The position numbers and the translations under genes are program-made. Source: JAFGSG01 sp964626055 (GTDB lineage Bacteria; Spirochaetota; UBA4802; JAFGDQ01). From it: 25,412 bases of DNA. Below are positions 15,804 to 21,883 of the stretch, piece by piece. The stretch spans positions 1 to 25,412 of the forward strand of contig CAZVDF010000045.1 in the NCBI GenBank assembly GCA_964626055.1. The letters are read 5' to 3'. Under the pieces are notes generated by a model. That model worked only from the letters and a program-made list of their open reading frames with translations, was not told the origin of the DNA and did no database searches. Within the stretch, counting starts at the first letter, position 1. The number at the start of each line of letters is the position of its first letter.

Positions 15804-17075
15804 ATGCAATTACTGACAAAATTAAAATTAAAAATAAAAAATGGATTTCTTCCGCATTTAATAAATGAGATATATAAAAGAAAATGCATCGCAAGGAATA
15901 TTACCTTACTCGGCAATGAAGAAGGACGCGACTTTTTTGATATTGAAATAATTTATTCAAATCAAGAAAAATACAACAGCCTTATTGATAAAGTCTCCAA
16001 ATATGAAGAAAATTTCCAGATTATATCCTCCGAGACCTCGCTCGAAAAAGAAATAGTCGGCGGTATGCTGAAGGTTACCGGGAAACTTGATTTCAATAAT
16101 CTTGTCGATTATGAGATGAATGTTCTCGGGGCTGCCGAACTGGCAATTCAAAAATCCGGGGATAATGATGTCTTTAAATATTCCGGGATATCTAAGAGTA
16201 TAGGTATATTCTGCGGAATCGCATCGGAAAAAAATACGGATGCCAGGCGTATACAGAAGCTGTATTCATTTTCTGAAAGAGATTCCATTATTATTAATAA
16301 ATTTACGGGATTTAACGCTTTTCCGATTTTACTTAAAATAAATCAACTCGACGATTTTATTAAGAATCTGCAGGTCATGGAATCCAATTTTTCCGCGATC
16401 AGGATTCTTTTTCTGGATAATGCCGACGATATAGAGATATATGAAAGGATTTATAACGATATTTCTTTACCGGTTGTATCATACTTTTACGATGAAATCC
16501 CGCTTTATCTTTTATTATCAATATCACATTTGCTGGGAAAGAACAATTTCAATCCTAAAGAATGCAATATCGGATTGATCGGTATAAATATTACTTCTCT
16601 CAGAATGGTAAGACTGCTTTTAAAACTCGGTTTTCCGAGAGTGCTGGGATGTGATAATAATATTAAATTAATGCATGTTTTTGAAAGGGAAGGCGGCCTT
16701 GCCACGGTCCCGGATAATATTTCGAATAATTGCGATTTAATAATTTTTGTCAGGGATCAGCTGAATCCGGAGGACCTGCAGAAGTTCGGCTCCGGTCAAA
16801 TGATAATTTCTCTTTTAAACAAAGAATTGGATAGCGGGATTTTTAAGGAAAGAGGTATACTTGATTTTTTACAAAGCGGATGGTTTGATCTTTCCGTTCT
16901 TTTCCCCGGTATGCTGAAGGGACTTATAGAATCAAAAATAAAATATATCGATGATGCCAAACTGCTTAAACTTATGAATAAGATATCCGCAATTAAGCCA
17001 AAGGATGAGATCGTCCCCAATGTCTTCAGCGAAGTGCATCAAAAACTCCCCGAGCTGATCGGCGAATTAAAATAA
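15804..17075 (+). CDS. Malic-enzyme-fold protein lacking catalytic residues (predicted pseudoenzyme)
   Basis: No simple motif identifies it, but its length and landmarks align by eye with ACT-domain NAD-malic enzymes from end to end. ARNITLLGNE (30-39) sits in the ACT-like region; GGMLKVTGKLDFNNL then VLGAAELAI (107-115) where the family has the catalytic-Tyr YTPGVA segment; NKFTGFNAF (166-174) for KEFAGIDAF; DDIEIYERI and LPVVSYFYDEIP for CFEIE and IPVFHDDQHGTA; NIGLIGINITSLRMVRLLL (255-273) for the GAGAAG Rossmann loop; VLFPGMLKG (365-373) for AFPGIFRG; IVPNVF near the end. At these places the Tyr, Lys, metal-binding Glu/Asp and glycine-loop residues are replaced. The fold call is good; loss of activity is inferred; the function is unknown, perhaps regulatory. 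It follows the PIN/TRAM gene closely. Confidence 0.7.
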   Translation: MQLLTKLKLKIKNGFLPHLINEIYKRKCIARNITLLGNEEGRDFFDIEIIYSNQEKYNSLIDKVSKYEENFQIISSETSLEKEIVGGMLKVTGKLDFNNLVDYEMNVLGAAELAIQKSGDNDVFKYSGISKSIGIFCGIASEKNTDARRIQKLYSFSERDSIIINKFTGFNAFPILLKINQLDDFIKNLQVMESNFSAIRILFLDNADDIEIYERIYNDISLPVVSYFYDEIPLYLLLSISHLLGKNNFNPKECNIGLIGINITSLRMVRLLLKLGFPRVLGCDNNIKLMHVFEREGGLATVPDNISNNCDLIIFVRDQLNPEDLQKFGSGQMIISLLNKELDSGIFKERGILDFLQSGWFDLSVLFPGMLKGLIESKIKYIDDAKLLKLMNKISAIKPKDEIVPNVFSEVHQKLPELIGELK

Positions 17076-17104
17076 TTATTCCCGACGCCTGTTATCCATG
17101 CCTT

Positions 17105-17890
17105 TCAATTTTCGGAAATTATTATCCATGAAAGATTGTCAAAGCTGAAAGGATAATAAATATAATTCTTTTTATCGATCACCGCTTTCTGTTTCCCGTT
17201 TTTTTCCAGACTTTGAATATCTATACTGTCGAAATAATTATACGGTTTCAATATATTATCGATATTTTCATCTATTCTGTAATTTCCATCCTTTCCGATA
17301 ATTACCGGTATTTTTTTAAATAATGAACAAATTATTTCAATGTCAATCTGAATAACAAATACTCCTTTGATTGAATCCTCGCGTTTATCGGGCAGTGAAA
17401 CGAATAATTTCGGATTATTGCTTCCTGGGGGGAATATTGAGACATCATCTATATAGAAGCCGATTTCAGAACTTTTGTTGAAGCAGGTATTGAGAGCAGA
17501 TTCTTTTAAGTGTAATTTTACGCTTTTACCGAAAATATCGTCGTTTTTCATCGTATAAATTATGACACCGGAGCTGTTCATCAGTATTAAATCGGAATAT
17601 GTACCTTCCGTGACGGATTTAATCATGGCAGTCAAATTTTCTCTTTCAAGCAAATAATATTTTTTGCCCTCCATATCCATCTTTTTTAAATATGTCAACA
17701 TTCCGATCATTTTATTATCTGCGATGATTTTCATGGATTTCCGTATATCGTGTCGGCAAATATTGAAAAAACGAGTTAATTCACCGCTTTCGGAAGTATC
17801 GGGTTCCTTCGTTTTTTCCGGAATCTGCTGCACGGCGCAGTTCAACACAGTTACAAAAATAAATAAAAAACAATTTATTTTATATTTCAT
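17105..17890 (-). CDS. Putative lipoprotein with Cache-like sensor domain
   Basis: Function not known. The N-terminus MKYKINCFLFIFVTVLNCAVQQ is a short signal with a relaxed lipobox (VLNC), so export and lipid anchoring are likely. The rest, with a helix (about 38-75) then LTAMIKSVTEGTYSDLILMNSSGVIIYTMKNDDIFGKSV and later GVFVIQIDIEIICSLF, DGNYRID and YIYYPFSFDNLSWIIIS, resembles a dCache-type ligand-binding domain as found outside chemoreceptors and sensor kinases, but no signalling domain or second helix follows. The start at 17890 is chosen over an upstream ATG at 17908 because AAAGGA lies 7 nt before it. It is convergent with the malic-enzyme-like gene and divergent from the next gene. 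Confidence 0.6.
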   Translation of the reverse strand: MKYKINCFLFIFVTVLNCAVQQIPEKTKEPDTSESGELTRFFNICRHDIRKSMKIIADNKMIGMLTYLKKMDMEGKKYYLLERENLTAMIKSVTEGTYSDLILMNSSGVIIYTMKNDDIFGKSVKLHLKESALNTCFNKSSEIGFYIDDVSIFPPGSNNPKLFVSLPDKREDSIKGVFVIQIDIEIICSLFKKIPVIIGKDGNYRIDENIDNILKPYNYFDSIDIQSLEKNGKQKAVIDKKNYIYYPFSFDNLSWIIISEN

Positions 17891-18063
17891 TGATTTTCCT
17901 TTACGCATATTATAATATTTGGATCAATAATAATAAGATCGAACCGTAATTTGTTTCTCTTTAATTATATTCGGAAAAATCTTTTTTAAAAATCTTGTTT
18001 ACAATAGGAATTGAAGATTTTAAGATTGCCGAAATTTTGATTATCGGAGGAATTAAATCTCTA

Positions 18064-18459
18064 ATGAGTAGAACCATGACTGCCGGTGACAATAAAATGA
18101 AATCAAAACAAAAAAGTGCGGTAAAAAAAAGCATGGCAAAGAACAGCAGTGTTAAAAAAAGAACGGAAAGAAGTTCGGCTGCAACCAAAAAACAGACTAA
18201 GAAGCCCAATCTGCTGAGACTTTGCTCAGTAATGAATAATTACGCTGAGGATGCGAACGATAAAGAGATAATTAAAAGATTCAAGACGACAATTACCAGC
18301 TCCGTAAGCGAAGATATATCCAAAACCAGCTTATTCGGTATTCTTAAAAAACCGGAAGATGTAAATATGATGGATTTTTCCGAAAGCCTCCAGCCGTATA
18401 TAAAACACTATTTATTTATGTATAACAGGAGTTTAAGCAAAAAAGTTTTTAAAAAGTAA
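18064..18459 (+). CDS. Small lysine-rich hypothetical protein
   Basis: Not recognised. From ATG 18064 it encodes 131 aa: residues 1-50 are very rich in Lys, Ser, Thr and Ala (KSKQKSAVKKSMAK, VKKRTERSSAATKKQTKK), like histone H1-type tails, and the rest is a neutral, probably helical domain (NLLRLCSVMNNYAEDANDKEIIKRF ... ESLQPYIKHYLFMYN). A GGAGGA lies at 18046-18051, 12 nt before ATG, somewhat far. An upstream TTG at 17995 would add 23 residues and is less convincing. Nucleic-acid binding by the tail is inference. It ends 9 nt before moaD, so shared transcription is likely. Confidence 0.6.
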   Translation: MSRTMTAGDNKMKSKQKSAVKKSMAKNSSVKKRTERSSAATKKQTKKPNLLRLCSVMNNYAEDANDKEIIKRFKTTITSSVSEDISKTSLFGILKKPEDVNMMDFSESLQPYIKHYLFMYNRSLSKKVFKK

Positions 18460-18468
18460 CTTTCGTTT

Positions 18469-18714
18469 ATGAAAATAATTATTAATACGTATTCTTCCGT
18501 GAAAACACTTTGCGGTTTTACGGAGAAAGAATTTGAATTAAATGACCGCTCATCGGTCAAAGATGTCATCGCTGCCGTCCTAATAGAATGCGGCATTTTG
18601 AATAATTTAAAAAATAAACTGCTTTTCGCGGTAAATGAAGAATACTGCGACGAAAACAGAGAACTTCATAATGGGGATCGGCTGGCCATTTTCCCGCCTG
18701 TTAGCGGCGGCTGA
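18469..18714 (+). CDS. moaD: Molybdopterin synthase small subunit MoaD (ThiS/MoaD sulfur carrier)
   Basis: Ubiquitin-like sulfur carrier of 81 aa. As a C-terminal thiocarboxylate it donates sulfur to precursor Z in molybdenum cofactor synthesis. The beta-grasp pattern is visible, with NDRSSVKDVIAAVL for the family's ...SVxDLLxxL helix, then LFAVNEEYCDENRELHNGDRLAIFPPVSGG. The C-terminus is the required Gly-Gly, and PPVSGG is the standard MoaD ending. The moaE partner starts 33 nt downstream. ThiS or another sulfur carrier is possible from sequence alone but unlikely next to moaE. Confidence 0.92.
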   Translation: MKIIINTYSSVKTLCGFTEKEFELNDRSSVKDVIAAVLIECGILNNLKNKLLFAVNEEYCDENRELHNGDRLAIFPPVSGG

Positions 18715-18747
18715 TTAATAATATCTTAAAATAAGAAGATCGGCTTT

Positions 18748-19164
18748 ATGAAAAAAATATTGCTGCAAAAAGATCCGATAGATATCTCAAAAGTAATAAA
18801 TGAAGTCGGTACTGAAGAAGATGGCGCTATCGCCGTATTTGTAGGAAGGCCCAGAAAAGATTCAAACAGCAAAGAAGTAAAATTTATCGAATATGAAATT
18901 TTTCAATCGATGGCCTTTAAAGAGATTGAGAAAATAGTAAATGATATATTCCTTAAATGGCCGGTTACTCATTGTGTTGTTGTCCACAGATTCGGCAGGG
19001 TTGAGCTCCGGGAAGCCAGTATCATCATTGCCGCTTCATCACCCCACAGGGAAGAAGCCTTTTCTTCCGTAAGATATGTAATCGATACAATAAAAAAAAC
19101 AGTTCCGATCTGGAAAACTGAATTTTATTCAGACGGCACCAGCCGGGTTTATGACAGGAGTTGA
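18748..19164 (+). CDS. moaE: Molybdopterin synthase large subunit MoaE
   Basis: Catalytic subunit that, with two MoaD, inserts the dithiolene sulfurs of molybdopterin. Family motifs are GAIAVFVGRPRKDSNSKEVKFIEYEIFQSMA (N-terminal half), HRFGRVELREASIIIAASSPHREEAFSSVRYVIDTIKKTVPIWKTEFYSDG. The conserved Arg/His and the active-site Lys of IWKTE are kept. 138 aa is slightly short but within family range. The rest of the molybdenum cofactor pathway is not in the window. The apgM gene starts 3 nt after the stop. Confidence 0.95.
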   Translation: MKKILLQKDPIDISKVINEVGTEEDGAIAVFVGRPRKDSNSKEVKFIEYEIFQSMAFKEIEKIVNDIFLKWPVTHCVVVHRFGRVELREASIIIAASSPHREEAFSSVRYVIDTIKKTVPIWKTEFYSDGTSRVYDRS

Positions 19165-19167
19165 TAT

Positions 19168-20397
19168 TTGGATATAAATAAAAAAATAGTTATCCTGATA
19201 GGCGATGGGATGGCGGATTTTCCGCTTCCTGAATTTAACGGCAAAACCCCGCTGGAAATCGCAGATATCCCCAACATGGATTATCTGGCGAGAAACGGGA
19301 TATTCGGTATTACCAGGACCGTACCGGAAGGCATGTCACCGGGAAGCGATACTGCAAATCTTTCAATCTTCGGTTATGATCCTGTGACTTACTTTACAGG
19401 ACGCGCGCCGCTTGAAGCGTTAAATATGAATATCGATCTTGGGCCTAATGATGTTGCCTTCCGGTGTAATCTGGTTGATATAAACAATAATATTATGAAA
19501 GATTACAGCTCCGGCCAGATAAGTACTGAATTCTCACACATTGTTGTCGATGAATTGAACAAGAAAATTTTTTCCGGTAAAATAAAACTTTTTCCGGGAG
19601 TTTCCTACAGAAATATTATGGTCTGGAGAGATTATCCTTATAAGGATATTCCGCAGACCACTCCGCCGCACGATATTACCGGGAAGGAAATATTTGATTA
19701 TTTACCTAAAGGTCCCGGTGCGGATTTATTGATCGATACAATGAAATCTTCCGTAAATACTATTAATGATTCTTCAGTTATTAACGAGATAAAACTGAAA
19801 AAAAAATATATCGGGAATCCGACATCTGCGTGGCTATGGGGCGGAGGGAAAAAGCCGCAGATGGAAACTCTTAAAGAGAGATTCGGCCTGTTCGGTTATA
19901 CCATATCCGCAGTGGATTTGATCCACGGCATAGGCCGGGCGGCAGGCCTGGCGCCGATGCATGTGCAGGGAGCGACCGGATACATAGATACCGATTATTC
20001 CGGAAAAGCAAACGCTCTTCTTGATGCGATAAAAAAATGTAATTTCGTATTTCTTCATGTGGAAGCCCCGGACGAATCCGGACATGAAGGAAATTTAAAA
20101 CATAAAATAAAAGCAATTGAAGATTTCGATAAAAAAATTGTCGGCCCTGTCGTGGAAGGATTAAAGAAATATCCGGATTTTACTGTTCTAATTATGCCTG
20201 ACCATCCGACGCCCATAAAACTTAAGACTCATACTGCGGATCCGGTACCATTTTGTATATACGGCAGTAAGATATTTTCCGGTTTCAGAAAATCTTCAGC
20301 TGAAACATGTTACACGGAAGAGATGGCGCGTAGGGCAGGGAACATCGTTGATAAAGCGCATCAACTTGTTCAGATAATGATAAATGAAGGCGTGTAA
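19168..20397 (+). CDS. apgM: Cofactor-independent phosphoglycerate mutase, ApgM/archaeal type
   Basis: Interconverts 3- and 2-phosphoglycerate in glycolysis and gluconeogenesis. It belongs to the alkaline phosphatase superfamily and binds two metal ions. Motifs: ILIGDGMADFPLPEFNGKTPLE with metal Asp, EGMSPGSDTANLSIFGYDP with the nucleophile Ser, GGGKKPQMETLKERFG, HVEAPDESGHEG (metal ligands Asp and His), and MPDHPTPIKLKTHTADPVPF (metal ligands Asp-His and His). 409 aa is typical of ApgM, shorter than the 510-aa GpmI form. The start is TTG with CAGGAG (19155-19160) 7 nt upstream, 3 nt after moaE. It is the last gene of the moa run and converges with flaA. Annotation as phosphonopyruvate-decarboxylase-like is common for this family but less likely. 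Confidence 0.93.
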   Translation: MDINKKIVILIGDGMADFPLPEFNGKTPLEIADIPNMDYLARNGIFGITRTVPEGMSPGSDTANLSIFGYDPVTYFTGRAPLEALNMNIDLGPNDVAFRCNLVDINNNIMKDYSSGQISTEFSHIVVDELNKKIFSGKIKLFPGVSYRNIMVWRDYPYKDIPQTTPPHDITGKEIFDYLPKGPGADLLIDTMKSSVNTINDSSVINEIKLKKKYIGNPTSAWLWGGGKKPQMETLKERFGLFGYTISAVDLIHGIGRAAGLAPMHVQGATGYIDTDYSGKANALLDAIKKCNFVFLHVEAPDESGHEGNLKHKIKAIEDFDKKIVGPVVEGLKKYPDFTVLIMPDHPTPIKLKTHTADPVPFCIYGSKIFSGFRKSSAETCYTEEMARRAGNIVDKAHQLVQIMINEGV

Positions 20398-20402
20398 TCT
20401 TA

Positions 20403-20463
20403 CCTGGCTGGTCCTGGCTGGGGCTTTAATTGCGCGTAGAAAGGTACCTGACTTTCTACGCGC
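20403..20463. terminator. GC-rich direct repeat and perfect hairpin between convergent apgM and flaA
   Basis: GCGCGTAGAAAG (20432-20443) and CTTTCTACGCGC (20452-20463) form a perfect 12-bp stem with an 8-nt loop. Just before it CCTGGCTGG occurs twice (20403-20411, 20413-20421). No T-run follows on either strand, so classic intrinsic termination is unlikely, but a hairpin between convergent stops may act in both directions or protect 3' ends. It stands out as GC-rich in an AT-rich region. Confidence 0.55.
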
Positions 20464-20471
20464 ACAATGTT

Positions 20472-21191
20472 CTACCATTCGTCGTTTTGACTATCTTTGT
20501 ATTTTTCTCTAACCTTGGCCGTGATATCATCAACATAAAACGTCTGCCATATGGGATCCAGGATATTTGTACCGGGTTTATACCATGTGCCGGGCACGTA
20601 TGAAATACTCAATAACTTGATATTTGACTTTTTCTCCAGGAATTTTTCTGTCTGGACTATTTCAGCAGGGATTATTTTTGTTAATTTATGCCAACCATGA
20701 AAATTAAGTTTACCGAATGAAAGCCGGTAAGTCTTACCTGTAGCATCCATCAGGAATAAATACAGGTCGCCTGTAAAATTTTTACCGTATACCCATATTG
20801 AAATACTCTGAACATACTTGTCGATTTCAGGGATTTTATCTTTAGGAAATTTGATCTGAATGGCATTGCTTCTTGTGCCTCTGAGTTTTACTCCAAGATA
20901 TTTTTTAGAATTAATCGGAGCAGGTGTTTCTTCCCTGAGCGCAACTTTATATTCTTCATCTCTCGACTTCTGAAAGATTACATCGCTGTCTTTAAATTCA
21001 ATATTCTCAAAATCCATTACAGTGATTTCGCGATATACGTTCCCTTCAAGCGGTTTTTCAACCGGCTCGACTTTAGCCGGCGTATCCTGTGCTGATTTCG
21101 CTTCCGGTTTCGCAGGAGCTTTTTGCTGGCTATATCCGGCGGTAAAAACAAAAAAAGTTAGAATTAAACTTACTGAAATACGCTTTTTCAT
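20472..21191 (-). CDS. flaA: Periplasmic flagellar filament outer-layer protein FlaA
   Basis: Sheath protein around the spirochaetal periplasmic flagellum, exported by the Sec route rather than the flagellar one. A signal peptide (MKKRISVSLILTFFVFTAGYSQQ) leads to an Ala/Pro/Lys-rich linker and the FlaA domain: EITVMDFENIEF, YLGVKLRGTRSNAIQIKFP, SISIWVYGKNFTGDLYLFLMDATGKTYRLSFGKLNFHGWHKLTKIIP, then ISYVPGTWYKPGTNILDPIWQTFYVDDI. The GW-x-x-L-x-x-x-IP pattern is a FlaA hallmark. 239 aa is at the small end, nearer to FlaA2-type than FlaA1-type proteins. A GGAGGT lies about 10 nt before the ATG and a near-consensus promoter is upstream. The gene is strong evidence for a spirochaete. Confidence 0.88.
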   Translation of the reverse strand: MKKRISVSLILTFFVFTAGYSQQKAPAKPEAKSAQDTPAKVEPVEKPLEGNVYREITVMDFENIEFKDSDVIFQKSRDEEYKVALREETPAPINSKKYLGVKLRGTRSNAIQIKFPKDKIPEIDKYVQSISIWVYGKNFTGDLYLFLMDATGKTYRLSFGKLNFHGWHKLTKIIPAEIVQTEKFLEKKSNIKLLSISYVPGTWYKPGTNILDPIWQTFYVDDITAKVREKYKDSQNDEW

Positions 21192-21232
21192 GTAACAGAT
21201 GACCTCCGTTTTAATTTTTTTCTTTATAAAAA

Positions 21233-21261
21233 TTTATAATAATTTTAAAAGATATTGTCAA
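21233..21261 (-). promoter_or_regulatory. Sigma70-type promoter of flaA
   Basis: On the minus strand a perfect -35 TTGACA (21261-21256), a 17-nt spacer and -10 TATAAA (21238-21233). Transcription would begin about 35 nt upstream of the flaA ATG, leaving room for the GGAGGT ribosome site. This is the best promoter match in the window and implies that flaA is expressed by the main sigma factor rather than a flagellar one. Confidence 0.68.
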
Positions 21262-21392
21262 AAAGTTACCTGAGAAACATATACATTTATTAGCTTATTA
21301 TATCGACATTTCTTTCAAATCGCAACATCGTTTTTATTATATCGATTGAAAATCATTATTGTCAATCAATTTATTAATCCTGCCTGAATACA

Positions 21393-21408
21393 TATTGAAA
21401 TTTCAATA
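21393..21408. promoter_or_regulatory. Perfect 16-bp palindrome, candidate operator
   Basis: TATTGAAATTTCAATA is self-complementary across all 16 bases and lies about 18 nt upstream of the candidate -35 of the PilZ gene. Thirteen bases of it (TATTGAAATTTCA) recur at 6168-6180 in the intergenic region after the recombinase gene. A binding site for a dimeric regulator is possible; AT-richness makes chance palindromes more likely. Confidence 0.35.
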
Positions 21409-21425
21409 ATGACATTAAAAAAATA

Positions 21426-21454
21426 TTGATGTATTTAAAGTTATAGTATTTAAT
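21426..21454 (+). promoter_or_regulatory. Candidate sigma70 promoter for PilZ and repeat-protein genes
   Basis: TTGATG (-35, 4 of 6), a 17-nt spacer and TTTAAT (-10, 5 of 6). It would start transcription about 35 nt before the TTG start at 21495. It is moderately supported, because the region is AT-rich. Confidence 0.38.
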
Positions 21455-21494
21455 TGTAAAAATACAATGGCCAATAGACGGAGCATACTGAATA

Positions 21495-21878
21495 TTGATA
21501 CTGACGGAAAAAAGAAAAAACAAGAGATATGGAATATCTGAATATATCAGGGAAGATTCCTATAACGATATATATCTCGAAATAAAAACCGACAGGATAT
21601 ATAATCCGAAGGTTATTGATATAAGCATAAACGGTCTGGGATTTGAATTGGAAGGGAACGGCGCTAATGCCGATTTTAATGAATTAGAGAAATATAAAAA
21701 TTATTTTATCAGCATAAAATTACTTGAAAATACCATACTCGTCGAAGTGATAAAGATATGGAGCGTTATTATTGAAAGAAACTGTAAAAAAATTCTTACA
21801 GGCGGATTTATTTTCAGCGTTATTTCCCCGGAAGACAGGCTTATTATTGCGGAATATATCAATACAATCAGAAGCTGA
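21495..21878 (+). CDS. PilZ-domain protein, likely cyclic-di-GMP binding
   Basis: A single PilZ domain of 127 aa. The two c-di-GMP-binding motifs are intact: RxxxR near the N-terminus (RKNKR) and DxSxxG (DISINGLG) on the following strand. The rest alternates short strands and ends in a helix (SPEDRLIIAEYINTIR), as in stand-alone PilZ proteins. It probably acts as a c-di-GMP receptor controlling a partner by contact. The start is TTG at 21495 with GGAG 11 nt upstream; RxxxR follows so closely that no later start would fit. It is divergent from flaA and lies 5 nt before the aromatic-repeat protein, which is a likely operon partner. Confidence 0.78.
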   Translation: MILTEKRKNKRYGISEYIREDSYNDIYLEIKTDRIYNPKVIDISINGLGFELEGNGANADFNELEKYKNYFISIKLLENTILVEVIKIWSVIIERNCKKILTGGFIFSVISPEDRLIIAEYINTIRS

Positions 21879-21883
21879 ATAAA

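Larger units (their letters stand above)
21192..21494. other. Divergent intergenic region flaA / PilZ gene
   Basis: 303 bases without a gene. It contains the flaA promoter (21233-21261), a perfect 16-bp palindrome TATTGAAATTTCAATA (21393-21408), and a candidate promoter for the plus-strand pair (21426-21454). The rest is AT-rich with no further recognisable signal. Confidence 0.6.
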
